Part shown: in pieces, positions 33,241 to 45,929 of the stretch
Position numbering within the stretch: position 1 is the stretch's first letter
Layout: each line of letters starts with the position of its first letter
Assembly (NCBI RefSeq): GCF_016859285.1
Contig: NC_053409.1
Span: 20,221,976-20,285,975, forward strand
From: Xiphias gladius
Taxonomy: Eukaryota; Chordata; Actinopteri; Istiophoriformes; Xiphiidae
DNA: 64,000 bases
Direction: 5' to 3'
Notes under the pieces: generated by a model
Databases searched by the model: none
What the model saw: only the letters and a program-made list of their open reading frames with translations
What the model was told of the DNA's origin: nothing
Position numbers and translations under genes: made by a program

Positions 33241-34303
33241 CTGTATGTGCTATGCAAAGGCAGCTGGACTTGCTTGAAGTTCTTGAAGACATTTCGCTTC
33301 TCATCCGAAAGGCTACTTCAGTTCTACCTCACTAGTGGGGAGTTCCAGGTATTTATCCTTTGGTGAGATCAGCAACACTTTTCATTCAGGTCACATAAGT
33401 CATTGACCCACCCTGCCATCATGTGAGTTGTTGAGATCACATTAGTCCTGGTGTGGATGGGTGTTCAGCTGTCTGGGGAGTGAACTTAGAACTGCATTGT
33501 AGGTGGCTGACAGGTGGTGTCTCAGACCACCTCCTCCTCTGGTTGTTCGAGATTGACAAAGATGGCTTCTTTCGCTCCTTTTTGAAACGGTTGGTCTTCT
33601 CTGGCCAAAATGCGTACATCACTGTGCTTCAGATGCAGGTGGACAGTTGAGTCCTGACCTGAGGAACTGGCTCTCCTGTGTCGTGCCGTGCGCTCATGTA
33701 GCGGTTGTTTAGTTTCCCCAGTGTACAGGTCTGTGCATTTCACGCTGCGTTGGACTGCGTAACCTACATTGTTCTGCTTGTGCCTGGGTATTTTGTCCTT
33801 AGGGTGGAAAAGTTTTTGCCTCAGAGTGTTACTGGGCTTGAAATGCACAGGGATGTTATGTTTGTAGAAGACCCTCCTGAGGTTTTCAGATAATCCAGCA
33901 ACGTAGGGAGTGGCAATGTTGTTTCATTTATTGCCGTTTTCTTCTCTGTCTGTTACTTATTCCTTTTGTGGTTTTGACGAAGACCCAGTGGGGGTAACCA
34001 CAAGTTCTAAGTGCTTCCTTAATGTGTTTATGTTACTTCTCTTTCCCCTATGACCTTGTGGGAACATTCTGAGCCCAATGGTGTAGGGCTCTGATGACCC
34101 CCAGTTTGTGCTCCAGTGCTTGGTGAGAGTCAAACAGTAGGTATTGACCTGTGTGTGGGTTTCCGGTATACTTCGATGTTGAGGCTTCTGTCTTGCTCGA
34201 TGTGCACCGTACAATCCAAGAAGCCTAGGCCTCTTGGAAAGAAGGATCCAAACGTCTTCAAGAACTTCAAGCAAGTCCAGTTGCCTTTGCATAGCACCTA
34301 CAG
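33241..34303 (-). mobile_element. Penelope-like retroelement fragment, GIY-YIG part, in inverted repeats
   Basis: On the - strand the segment near 33,850-33,520 encodes the C-terminal GIY-YIG endonuclease region of a Penelope-like element: DLYTGETKQPLHERTARHR and the HLKHSDVRILARE stretch are recognisable. Upstream of it, the 34,330-33,960 part holds frameshifted remnants of the reverse transcriptase C terminus (HIEQDRSLNIEVYRKPTH-like). The RT catalytic core is absent. The fragment is bounded by a 53-bp inverted repeat: 33,241-33,293 and the reverse complement of 34,251-34,303 agree at 50 of 53 positions. Penelope-like elements often carry rearranged terminal repeats, so this fits a 5'-truncated copy. 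It is not functional. Confidence 0.75.
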
Positions 34304-36820
34304 AATCCCATGACCTGGATGACTGAGAATCTTCAGAGACATTCAATTAAATCTAAATTATGAGAGACAAATAAGAAAAACAGTATTATATTTCTTTTAC
34401 CTGATAAAGGTCAGAGGATAGAAATGTGATTAAAGTGAGTACAAGTGATTGAGAGCGTGCAGGATTCTTTGGTCTGTTCACTAAAAAATATTATAAAAAT
34501 GCGAGTCTGTGCATTGTTTATCTTCTTCTTCATGTGGAAGAAGCGTGGAACAACATTGGAGAAAAACTTGTGAAAAAGACAAATCATAGACACTATACAA
34601 CATAACCAAAATAATAACAAAAAAATACTGGGATATTATACTGGTCAAGAAAACATTGCTATAAACAGGCATAAACTCTTCCTTAACAGTGGTCTGAAAG
34701 TTCCTGAAGAAGCTGTTTTGTTGTAGGTGTTATATGTTTATATAATGTGTTGATTTTCTGTACTTAAAATAACCAATGTATAGGATGACACTTTTAATTC
34801 AGTAACTTTAGCAATTTTAGCAAACGTACCTCCCCCTAAGGATTTTAAACCAAGTAAACCCAAAAGCCTGAAATGGCAAAAATGCCCCTGTCATTGTTTT
34901 ATTCATTTTCTACTCCTTTTATTTCTTATTTTAAAGTAACACAACTATGTTTTTATAACACTTTCTGGTCACTCTGCTAGCAAACAACCTTGCTCTTTTT
35001 GTTCCATCTGCTTTTGGAGATTTGAAACAGCAAAATGTTAGATCTGTTAAAATGAATTTGATATGAATTTGATAGGATAATTCGTTTTAATGATGGTATC
35101 ATCTGCATAGAAGTTAAAGTCACAGTGAAATAGAGGTTAGAGCATCTTTAGCTTCAGCTCTGGCCTAGTTCCGTGTGAAATAAAATATGTGGAAGTGTCA
35201 AGTCATGGGAGGGATTCAAATCAAGTCCTTAACATGGGATTTGATCTAAAAAGTGGGCATGACTTACCACACGACCCCTATTAAGATACTGCTCTGCTGG
35301 CTAGCTAGCTAAGTGCAATTTTATACAATGGCTATGGTTAACTCTAAGTGCCCCAAATCACATGTAGTGTTATAAAATTATTTGACTGCCCGAGAGTTCA
35401 AGAGGAGTCACAAAAAAAAAATACACAAGAAGAAAAAAGAGATGGATTTGATATATAGAAAAAATATATATATATATATATATATTTTGCTAAGTGGTTC
35501 ATAAACTGCCAGCAGTGACAAAGACTAATCAATCGCAAACCTCGCAACCCCCCCCCCCAAAAAAAAAAACAACAAAAAAACAAAAAACATGTTTTTGAGC
35601 TGTAAACTTGTCTTTTTGTGTTTTGAATTAAGAAAAAAGATTCACTTTCTAAAAATAATTTGGTAAAACAAACAAACAAACAAATTAAGAAAAACTATAG
35701 GAAAGCAAACACACAACAAAATGTGCAGAACAATTACTCTTCCCACTTTCTGTACACAGACTTAACACCTTCCTCACCCTCACATTTGACACCCATTTGT
35801 CAAAAAGGATGTACTGTAGTAGGCAGAGAGAAATCTTGGTGCAGAATTAGCCTCCTCTTTAAAGCTGGCAAAGCTGGTGTACTTTGTAATTGTTGGCCCA
35901 CTGGATACCTCTTATGACTTTCTGACTCAAACCTTACACATTTGCCTATAAATGTTGCGTTACACATATTTCTCTGAGTCATATATGCCCACATTTTTTA
36001 AATTTATAGATAGATCAGCAGGCTAGCCAAATGAGGAAAGTTACAAATTGTGTCTTACTTCTAGTTTTTCTTGACAGGTTGAATATAAACCCACACTTTT
36101 TTTCGTGTTAAGTGATATTGAGAATAAAAACCGATGAATGCATACCAGGGGAACTGAGCAAAAACACAAGCCTGTATCCACAAGTCAGTTGCAATTTGGA
36201 GTCTATTTGGGTCAACTATAGAATTATTAACAACATTACTACTGAAACTGAAACAGGATTTCTTTTTTAAGCTGACTGAGGGATAGGTTTTGAGATATGA
36301 CAAGTAGTGAGGGTTGTACATCAAATAAAGCATCACTTATGTACAACAATACAGTAATCTGCCTCCATGAGGTCTGGCAGTGATGGCAGTCATTCTCAAA
36401 CCATTTCAGTCAGTCGTTGATAGGCTCTCTTCCTCTAAACTAATGAAGTACTTTCCTGGCTGTGCCCAACTAAACTAATGCAAGGGCTTACATTATTATC
36501 ATTCAGTTCTCTCTCTCCCTCTCCCCCTCCCCCTCTGTGTGTGTGTGTTTGTGTGTGTGCGTGTGTGTGTGCGTGTGTTTGTGTGTTGTCATATACAATA
36601 TGTCCATAGAAGACCCAGTTTGAGTTTCAGATCAAGGAAAATAGTAATTTCAAAATAATTTGAAGTGAGTATATTAAGATTAAGATTGGGACTGGAATCA
36701 AGGTAGGGAGGGTGAGACAGTTAGTTAGGATTTAAATCAAATTTTGGATTAGAATCTGGTCAAATTGGTTGGATTGGTTTAACCTGAGTAATATGGAAGG
36801 TCCTCACAAGGATAGAAATT
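34304..36820. other. Intergenic AT-rich DNA, no gene seen
   Basis: Nothing specific beyond an (AT)n run (about 35,465-35,486), a C9A10 run near 35,550, and a (TG)n-like stretch (about 36,536-36,587). Confidence 0.5.
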
Positions 36821-36821
36821 C

Positions 36822-36946
<125 letters not shown>

Positions 36947-37314
36947 CGTGCCCACGTTAAACATGCCAATTAAACGACGCCGGACTAAAAGCGGAGTTGT
37001 CATGTCTGTGTACAGTACCAGCATGAGTCCTTTAGAAACCAACGAGCCATCACTAACCCCGTTAACACCAAACCCTCCAGACCGACCCGGGTCCCGCTGC
37101 CCGCTCTATGGGCCTGCAGCGGTAACTTCTCCATTTAATGGCGGTTTGAATAGTCCGGGGCCATTTCTTTCAAATGCCAAGACCTAAAGTGGATTTGAAT
37201 TGATGCGCATGGCCTAAACATTAAAATACAAAAATGATGACAGCATGACAACAAGAGGGAGAGTCTTAGAAAAAAACACTTCACATTAAAAGTATGTTAG
37301 GCAATATTAAGAGC

Positions 37315-37700
37315 GGTGCTGGGAAGTAACTAAGTACTTTTACTCAAGCACTGCCCTTAAGTACAAATTTCAGATACCAGTATTTTACTTGAGTATTTCC
37401 GTTTTTCGCTACTTTATACTTCTACTCCACTAAATTTCAGAAGGAAGGAAGGAAGATATTGTATTATTACAGATTAAACTATACACAACACTGTATGAAA
37501 TAGCTAAAGTGAGCTCAAAATGAAAGTACGTGTTTCATATTAATACATCAATATCAAATTACTATCATTTTGTTGCCAACACCTCTATTCATTTATTTAT
37601 GTAAAATTTTGCATGTGGGACTTTTACTTGTCATTTTTATAGTGTGGTATTTCTGCCTTCACTTAACTAAATGATTTGAATATTTGTTCCACCACTTATT
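37315..37700 (+). repeat. Teleost 'AAGTA'-type repeat copy
   Basis: It begins TACTTTTACTCAAG, continues with the family signature ACTTTATACTTCTACTCC, contains CAGATTAAACTATAC, and ends near TTGTTCCACCACTTA. It is a fairly complete but diverged member of the family at 5.7, 41.4 and 48.0 kb. A (GGAA)n insertion lies at about 37,441-37,453. Confidence 0.65.
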
Positions 37701-37784
37701 ATTATTATTATAGGGATACTATAGTGATAATGTGGGGTAAGAAAACGCCGAAAAGTAACTATGACATATAAAAAATATTCAGTT

Positions 37785-37820
37785 ACATATATATATATAT
37801 ATATTTTTTTTTTTTTGAGT
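37785..37820 (+). repeat. (AT)n / poly-T tract
   Basis: TATATATAT followed by T12; simple sequence. Confidence 0.85.
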
Positions 37821-38029
37821 CGTTGCTAAAATAAATAAGTAATAAAACTTTACACGGCTCCCTTTAAAGTGAGAAAACTTGATCCTATATCCAACAGTCC
37901 GCCAGTCAGTCCATTCTTCAGTGTGAGTGAATAGTGGGGTGCGTCTCTTTGCAGACTTAAAAAAAAAAAAAAAATTCCTTGAATGTTGCTACACAATAAG
38001 CAATCAAGATCCCGAAGCCTAGACATTTG

Positions 38030-38480
38030 ACAGCTTAATGAGTTCAGGCAGCAATCACTTCAAGAGGAGGCCCGGTCCATTATAACCCGAGCAAAGCCTA
38101 TATGAGCTGAGCTGAGGAAAAGGCGCGGCTCGTCCATTTAACTCACGGCGAAGACGCGCACGACCAGGCTACAGGTTCATAAAAATACGGGGTGGCGGTG
38201 GATGTAAATAGGTCCCGTATATTAGAGACCTGTTGAGACTCGCGTGTTTTTGTTCGGCAAACCCGGGGAGGCTGATATTTGCCCCCCTAATGAAATATGT
38301 CATTACGAGGAATTCATGGGACACAAAAGGGGCGACAGTCAAAAATTGCCCCACCGCTGTTCGGTAATTATATAGTTTGCCCTGGCAGCGCCTTCGGGCA
38401 GGTGGCTGGTCCATCATTCAAATGGCTTGGCTGTGCCGGCGTAATTGGCCGCCGCGAGCCGCTTAAATTAACAATTAGCT
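38030..38480. promoter_or_regulatory. Candidate enhancer with NK2-type binding site
   Basis: CACTTCAAG at 38,056-38,064 matches the preferred NK2-class site (CACTTNAAG-like). The segment also holds GGTAATTATATAG (near 38,361), CGTAATTGGCCG (near 38,441) and TTAAATTAACAATTAGC (near 38,464). It is repeat-free and more GC-rich than its flanks. It lies between nkx2.1 and mbip and could be an autoregulated nkx2.1 enhancer. Inference only. Confidence 0.4.
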
Positions 38481-38489
38481 AACGTGCAA

Positions 38490-39030
38490 TTCTGTGCGCC
38501 ACGCCGCAGCCCTCTTTTTAGGCCAATTGTCACTGCATGTTATTCCGAATTGCTGAATTGTTCTGTAGGATGTAGCCTATGCGATTTCCCCGCTCGGTCG
38601 GTGCGCGGGCCGAATGAGCGGGAGCCGACGGGATACACGCGCTTATATCCCGATCCCCGGAGAGCAGCTACGCGCTGCCCGGAGGCGCGTTCACGTTGAG
38701 CGCTTGGTCGGAACGTCTGCGTGTAACGCGCATCTCGGGGGGGGGGCAGCCGAGTGAAAGGGGGGCGTCAGGTGTTGATAGTGAAAAAAAAAAGGCAAGT
38801 TTAAGAGAAAACAGCAGCGTGAGTGAGAGTGAAACGGGCTCGGAGGCCACATGCTGCGTCTCCGCCGGCCCGAAAGGTTCTGCTTTTCTAACCTCTCCAC
38901 TGATCCCCCCCCCCCTTGCAAGCCTTTGCAGCCGAAACACCATTGCCCTGCTGCGGGGCCGATCACGGCCCACCCACTCTCTCATTATTCTCGCTGCCCT
39001 CCGACATGACACGGGAACAAAGTAGACATT
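38490..39030. other. GC-rich intergenic segment
   Basis: CpG-rich from about 38,590 to 38,760, with overlapping open frames on both strands and no family features. A promoter for a non-coding transcript is possible but no specific signal was found. Confidence 0.35.
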
Positions 39031-39039
39031 AAGCAACAT

Positions 39040-39275
39040 TAAACCCAGGGATGGGAGTAATCAGGAACCCGTTATCTCTTAATGAAGGAAAACACATGCG
39101 GAGCGATACACAGAGCGGGTAATCAATAGAGGCGCCGGACAAAGAGAATCGGAGCCCCCCCCCAAAAAAAAAAAGGGAAATGCAAATCAATTAGAATCGT
39201 TGTTTGCTTTGAAACCGTTCAGTCTATTTCCATTAATTACATGTTCATTAAAAGTAATTCGTCTAGGCTGCACAG
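39040..39275. promoter_or_regulatory. Candidate element with octamer/homeodomain composite
   Basis: A perfect octamer ATGCAAAT (39,180-39,187) is directly followed by CAATTAG, and TTAATTACATG and AAAGTAATTCG follow within 80 bp; GGTAATCAATAG lies at about 39,118-39,129. Such composites are typical of POU/homeodomain enhancers. Conservation was not tested. Confidence 0.38.
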
Positions 39276-40249
39276 CAACAACAGTTGCCCCCCCCCCCCC
39301 TTGTCCTTTTTTTTTAAGCAGTGATGGACAAGACGCTGGCTGAGGTCCAACCCCCCCCCCCCCTTTATTTTTTTCTTTTTTAGCATTTAATCGCACTCAG
39401 ACTGGGACTTTTTGGAACAAGCTGAGTTTGAGGCGAGCAGGCCTGCACTGTTTGTCTACTAAACAGCCTGTTTTTGGGGCTCAAATATCGACAGAGTCAC
39501 GATTGAGTTCATTTTAAACTATTTAAAATCTCCATCTTGTCCATTCTGGTCATTAAAAAGTAATTTGTGCAACACTTATGTTCACACTCATTTGTGTCAG
39601 ACTGCCTACTTGGTTAGAAAAAAAGAAAAAAAAGCCTGATCTCTGTTGTTTAACCGAGTGTTATGTTAAAATGTCATTTTTTACCATCATGATCAGTGTG
39701 CTATCTTATCTCCTTTTTACACAATCAGAGTTGCTTTTACCAAAGGCCCACAACCTCTTGTTGGTTGCTATAGCATTTTCAAGCACCATTCTGCTAAATC
39801 CCAACCCCCACATAGACCTGCTCTGCACACTTGTAATAAATTACCCTCAAGTGAAACGACTAAAAAAAGAGCTGGACCAAAGCCGGACAGGGCCACTTTA
39901 CTGAACCATACCTCATAAACATTTTAATTTTTGTGTGACGTGACCCCCAAAGCTATTATACAGTCAATGCATGCGTCTGGGTCTGTCAGTGCATATCCTC
40001 TAAAACCTAACCCAGCTCTATGGGCCTACTGTTACTGCAGCTCTCATCTGCCTGCCAATAGCTGATGTTATGCAATCACATCTTGCAACAGCAGTAGACG
40101 AAATCTGTAGGCGGCCTGGATGCATCTCACGCAGAGCCTCCTCCTTATCCTACAGTCTGAAGTGCAAACATATGCGCCTGGAACACCAGTGAGAAGAGCG
40201 CTGACTTGTTGATTAATTAAACATGCGCCCCCCCCCCCCGTAAATGCCC

Positions 40250-40480
40250 CCATAAAAGCACACGTTCACAATGCCGAAAACCACCAAGTTTAGCGGCGAA
40301 GAAGTGGAAATTTGAATCAGCCTCTTTATTCTATGAGCCCCATCTTTGCCAAATTGAATGCCGATTGGAAATAATTTTTCAGCTCTTGACTTCAGCTATT
40401 CACGCCTCTCTGAATTGGTTTTGCTACTGTCACATTGCCACACAAATGTAAATACAAGCAGTTAAGTCTCGAGCAAATCC
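40250..40480. promoter_or_regulatory. Candidate regulatory segment
   Basis: A repeat-free block with CATCTTTGCCAAATTGAATG, CCGATTGG (CCAAT inverted) and TGAATTGG words, preceded by a C-run near 40,230. Its character differs from the AT-rich flanks. Weak evidence. Confidence 0.22.
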
Positions 40481-40484
40481 TTCA

Positions 40485-41355
40485 AATGACTGTGTGGCTT
40501 TGAGGGATACTGTCTAATATGCATAGAGAAACCAAAAATCACAGTGTTACAAGTTATTGTAAATAAATTGTTATGTTGTCTGTGTAGTTTTTCAATTGAT
40601 AACATGTCTTTTTGTTTTCTACATAATATACAGTAAATAACACAACCATAAATGATTGATACATGTAAGAGTACCTCAACGTCCTTATTTTATATTTTGT
40701 AGCATAAGCCCGGCAGAAACCACTGCAGCTTTATGATTTAAAATACTTTAATATATGTACATATCAATGTCAACAACAAACTCCCCTTAGCGCTCACCTC
40801 CTCCAGTGGTTTCCCAGTGCAGGACCGGTGCCTGCTGTGTTTTGGCATTAAATCAATACAGGGAGGGAAATCTGTTCTAATCATCTGTACATTTTCCATC
40901 ACAATCAACAATCAAAGCCAAGACCTGAATCTTTATTTGTAGGCCTGAACTGAACAATTTTCCCACTGTGAAAGGCAAGCTAAATTAGAACCCTTGGTTC
41001 CTGTTAGTAGCTCTTAATGGCTCTGATTTGTGAACTGCTAAATGAGGTTATGTAAATTGATCCTGAATGTTGGCAGAGGCCCCCAGGTGACAGGTGCAGT
41101 TGGATGAAGGTGGGGGCAGGGATGGTGACATGAAACGAGGAGGGGGTAGTAATGTAGCAAGATGTATTCGAGGGGGGCCACCGAGAGACGGGTTTCCAGA
41201 CTGAGGTAGGACAGACTGTCTGTGGGCTGAGTGAAGAGTTCCAACATATTCAAATTCTTAGGAAAGATTTCAAACAATTTTTAACATTACAATATTGTTA
41301 AGACATTGCACTTTACACATCTTTAAGGATTTGGCTCCACATACACCAAAAACCA
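40485..41355. other. Intergenic AT-rich DNA, nothing specific seen
   Basis: No gene or repeat family is recognised. Confidence 0.45.
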
Positions 41356-41359
41356 GCGA

Positions 41360-42165
41360 TGGAAGAGTACATTTACTCGAGTACAGTTTTGAAGTATTTG
41401 TTCACTCCAGTATTTCCATTTTACTTTATATTTTCTACTTCACAACATTTCCGAAGCAGAATTTGTACTTCTACTCCACAATATTTATTTGAAATATACA
41501 GGGTACCCCTTCATTTTATGTTTAGTTTATAAAGATTGTACATATAAATGGTTTGTAACACACTATAATTGTAGTTGTAAGCCGATATAAGGTCTTTTTA
41601 AGTGTTATGTAATGTAGTTGCTAACACCTTTAACTTAACTGGAAACTGGTATACAAACAGATAATGAAGGGCAACACAATATAACACAGTTGCAGTTACA
41701 TAAATAAGTCTTCATAGGAGAAATTACAGTTGCTGAAAATACTGTGCATTAATAAACACTTATATCTGCTTAATATTGTAATGTGTCGTTTAATTTATTA
41801 TATATTGATATACTGGTTACAGATGATAAATTGGGGGGTTAAAGTAAAGTGTTACCAGATATGACTGGGCACTTTGAAAAAGCGAGCTTTTAAAATACAC
41901 AGTATGATGCGTTTTTACAGACCGAACTATCCAACAGTATATATAGTAGTGAAGCATTGTAAAATGCAGCTCACACAGTAATTCATCTTCATTAATTCAT
42001 ATATCACTCTGACCTGGGCTATTCTGCTCCATACTTTTGCTTTTGATTTTTTTTAAGTGCATTTATTTTTAATTTACGAATGCAGGACTTCTACTTCTAT
42101 TGCCATGGGTGTGTTATCGCTACATTTAGAAAGTGTAGAACGAATGCTTCTTCCACCACTGCCAA
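41360..42165 (+). repeat. Teleost 'AAGTA'-type repeat, long copy
   Basis: It starts ACATTTACTCGAGTAC, carries TACTTCTACTCC and GTATATATAGTAGTGAAG words, and ends CTTCTTCCACCACTGCC, the family's usual right end. At about 800 bp it is longer than the 37.3-kb copy and probably includes an insertion. Confidence 0.6.
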
Positions 42166-42599
42166 ATAGTGAACCTACCTAGCCAAAACTGCCCATGCAA
42201 CTTCCTCATGCAGTTTCAGTGCTTCTGCTAAAACTACTGCCGCTGCCCGGAAAGTATTCACATTCTTAGTTTACAACCTCACTTTTATGCATCATTTGTT
42301 TGTCATTATGGATCACAGATGTTTCATGTCTTCATCAGTGTACCTGGTGCTGGCAGATGGCCGTGCTTCAGAGGAGTCTCCACGGTTCTGACCGAGGATA
42401 CAACAACAAGGGAACTACCAACATAAAGCCTCTCAGGGAAAGACCCAGAGAGTGACTGGAGCACTCTGACGCACTTCACTTCACTTCGGCCATTAGGCTC
42501 CGCTGGTTACTGTCTCAGCTGCCGGGAGGACAACGTAGGAGGACCAACTGGTCTCTAATGAACTGGTCAGTCTTTACTGAGGGTCTCAGTGTTGACCAC

Positions 42600-42765
42600 T
42601 AGTGGAACAAAATACATTTAATTTAGTACTGTATTTAAGTACAATCTAGGCGTTTACTCATGCAGTCTTATACTTCTACTCCACTACATTACTACCTTAT
42701 TATTGTACTTTTTTACTCCTTTACATGTATTGTATTACACTGCAGTCACAGCTTTAGCCACCATG
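42600..42765 (+). repeat. Teleost 'AAGTA'-type repeat, left-end fragment
   Basis: Only the left part is kept: ACATTTAATTTAGTACTG, then TATACTTCTACTCC and TTTTTACTCCTTTACATG. The right end is missing. Confidence 0.55.
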
Positions 42766-42769
42766 AAGA

Positions 42770-44095
42770 AAGCAGTGATATGACCTGTAATATTTCTGTG
42801 TATTTTGGGTAAAGTTGCGGGAAGTAAAAACCAAAACAGTGAGCTGAAAGACACTCATCTGGGTTTCATCACTAACAGCAACTCCTGTCACATACACGTT
42901 CTCATTGGATCTGTTGTTACTATAAAATCGTTGATTATGGCGACTTTAAGCTAAAAACATGAAATAAAAGGAATGCAGTATTTTAAGCTGAATTTACACC
43001 TTCAGAGAAGTGGAGTTAAGGTCTTGAGACAACATTTAGATGTAATGGAGCGAGATTTACAGCAAACATAACTGAACAGTTAAACGAATAGATAAAATGT
43101 GAAGTCACGGTTTTTTTGAAAAACAAAGGAAAGTTTGACAGAGTTAAGCTGGACCCCAGTCAAACGTCTTATGAGTGGCCAGGGTCTTGCTGCGGAACTT
43201 TGTCCCGTGAAACGCCGGCTCTGGCACTTCCTGGCTACGGGCACTACAATGTAAATCATTTTAAGTTTGTTTAAACTTAGAAACTTACGTCCCCCAGCTG
43301 CCTTAAAAATGTGAGATAATTGAGCTCAAGTTGAAGCTATGAATGAAGTTCAAAAATTAGTTCAGAGACATTTTACGAGTTTTGTACATGTAAAAACTCA
43401 CCGAGTTACTGTACTTGAGAAAACAAGTTCAGCTAACGATATTAAGGTGACTCAACTGTTTAGTCACATGGTCAGTCCTTACAGACAGATTTGCTTTCTT
43501 TTTACATTCTCTCAGTTTAAAGAGTCAGTTTTTCACTTGGCATGAGGAACATGCAGCTGCAGCTGCTGAACCCAGTACAAAAGACAAGTTGCAAGGCTGC
43601 TCCCAGTGACTTGCTTAAATTGTAAGTGCACAGGGGAAGGGACTGAATTCAATACTAACCGTCACTGCAGTTAGCACCGTTTTCATTATTATGAGAGAAA
43701 AAAATCAGGACTTAGTTTAACATCTACTGAGGACTCACAGCCGGCTTCCATCATGATTGGGTTCTTCAAACTCCAAAAGAAAAACAAGAGTCTTATATGC
43801 TAGCTGTGTTTCTTTAAAAACTTAATTAATGAGTTGAGTGAACTCACAGTAGCTCACAGTCGTCATTTCAAGTTAGAAGAGCTGAAGTTACTTTACAACT
43901 TATAAACATGAGCTGTTTATAACTTGTCAAGTCTGAAAATTAAAATTAGATTAGAACATTGAATGAACTTTAAATTAACAAAACTTATTCACAGTAAGTT
44001 AACTAGAAAAGATCAGTTGATTCCACGAGATTCCGGTGTAATGTTTTATAGTCTAATACCTTTGCATAGTAAGATTTTCTACAAAAACAAATCAT
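42770..44095. other. Intergenic AT-rich DNA, no gene seen
   Basis: No exon is recognised. Repeated AAGTT/AACTT words give it a low-complexity look. Confidence 0.4.
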
Positions 44096-44099
44096 CATG

Positions 44100-44335
44100 T
44101 TGTAAAATAAGTTGTAGTGTTATAGATAAAACTACCCAACAGTATATATAATAATGACATAGATTCACACACTTGACCAGCTACAACATCAGAATTGCTG
44201 TTTACACATGAATGCATCGGTGTAATCCAATATTTCATTTAACACTGTGAAAGGAGGCATTCTGCATAATAAGTACTTTTACTTCTGGTACTTAGGTATA
44301 TTTTGCATATAATACTTTGGTACAATGCTTGATTA
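44100..44335 (+). repeat. Teleost 'AAGTA'-type repeat, right-half fragment
   Basis: It contains AACTACCCAACAGTATAT, CTTGACCAGCTACAACAT, a GGAGGCATTCTGCATAAT stretch and TACTTTTACTTCTGGTAC, in the family's usual order. Confidence 0.6.
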
Positions 44336-44539
44336 AAATGTTGAACACAGAACTGGTAATGGAGTATGTTTACACTGTGTTATTTCTAGTTTGGCTTAAA
44401 TATCTGAGTTGTTTTCTCAACCGCTGTTTCTCAACTGGTGCCTGTGTTATCTCACCAGTGTTACAATTCGGTTATGTGATTTTTGCCAGTTGTGTAATGC
44501 GTTATGTGGTCTTGTCAGATATAGGTTGAATTAAAAAGA

Positions 44540-44890
44540 AAACATGATTTACAGACATCCAAAGGCATGTAATGGAAAACTATCTGAACACAGGTCAGAC
44601 AAGAGACCTCTTGAATCGCTCCATACGTGCAAGAGAACCTGTATAAAGCTGATTAAGCGACTGCACATGGAAGGAGTGCTGTTGGCCGTGCGTCGTGCTC
44701 TTGCTGATTGGAAATGTGGCAGGAACAGCGGTCTGCAGCGGTAAAAGCCAGTTAATAACTTTATGAGGATCCTTAGCGCTTTGTCCATATCATTAATGCT
44801 CTTCAGAGCCAGAAGTGGCTTAAAGCAATAACCTGCCCGTCTACCCTTGTGGCTAACTTTCAGTGGAGGCTGCATTGCACAGGAGTGTGG
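44540..44890. promoter_or_regulatory. Candidate regulatory segment
   Basis: About 350 bp without simple repeats, containing CAGTTAATAACTTTATG and CATATCATTAATGCTC words (44,750-44,803). It is bounded by recognised repeats on both sides. Weak motif evidence only. Confidence 0.28.
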
Positions 44891-44894
44891 TGTT

Positions 44895-45210
44895 TTCCCC
44901 ATCAACTTAACTCACAACTACTGGATGGATTGCCATTAAATTTGGTACAGATATTCATGGTGCCTAGAGGATGAATCCTAATGACTTTGGTGATCCCCTG
45001 TCTTTTCCTCTAGGGCCAGCAGGTCACATTTTTTACTTATCCCCTAACATTCACGATGCTGAGTGAAATGTTTCAACGGCTGTTGGCTGAGTTGCTATGA
45101 AATTTGGTTCAGACATTCACATCTCCCCTCAAGATCAGGTTAGAAGATATTAGATTGTAATAACTTTGCTTTCTGACAAAACACCTGCAAAACAGCTGCC
45201 AACATGGATG
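44895..45210 (+). repeat. Teleost interspersed repeat (LINE-tail type)
   Basis: It contains the phrases CTGGATGGATTGCC, AAATTTGGTACAGATATTC, AGAGGATGAATCCTAATGAC and TTTTCCTCTAG, and a second AAATTTGGTTCAGACATTC. These recur across fish genomes in a non-coding repeat. The family was not determined. Confidence 0.6.
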
Positions 45211-45929
45211 TTTATTGGTTAAATATTGAAAAGTGAAATAGCCAACACATCTCAGCATATTTTACGATTCTGTCTACTGTGATGTTTTCCTGTACAATAT
45301 CGTAGTTAAAAACATCAGTTGATGGTTATTAAAAGCAACATTTCGGCGAGTTCATCTGCCGCGAGGAGCTCAGTCCCAAGCCCACAGGAAAGAAGTACAT
45401 TTAATTATTCCCCTCCCAGTAAAACGAGACAAAACCTTCCCACTGCAATCCACTTGCCTCTCTACATTGTGCTCCTTCTTTCTCCTGACCCTCCCGTCTG
45501 TTCTTTACTCTGTCTCATGCTCTGTCAACATCATCTGCCACTGTGGAGCAGACAGGCTCCAAACCTTTTTACTTTCCTGCAGGTGGCTGATGTGACTGAA
45601 GTAAGAGGCGGCAACAATCCCTCTTCACTCATTTCCCTCCTCCATCACCACCGGCACCACCACCGTGTTTCCTTTATACCACAAACTCCCTCTCTCTGCC
45701 AAAACCACATTCTTGCGAACCAAAGTAGAAAAATTTTCTAGTTAAGTTACATGGCAAAGGCAGAGGTGGTATAAACGGTTAATAAATAATTTCTAACCCA
45801 CCACAGCACAATATAAGGTCGTTCTAAGTGATCATATTTGAGTTTTGCAGACATTTGTGGTCTTTGAATTTCCCTTTATGCTTTTGCACCTCAAGCTTGC
45901 AAGCTTTAAGCATTTCTACTTACTTTTCA

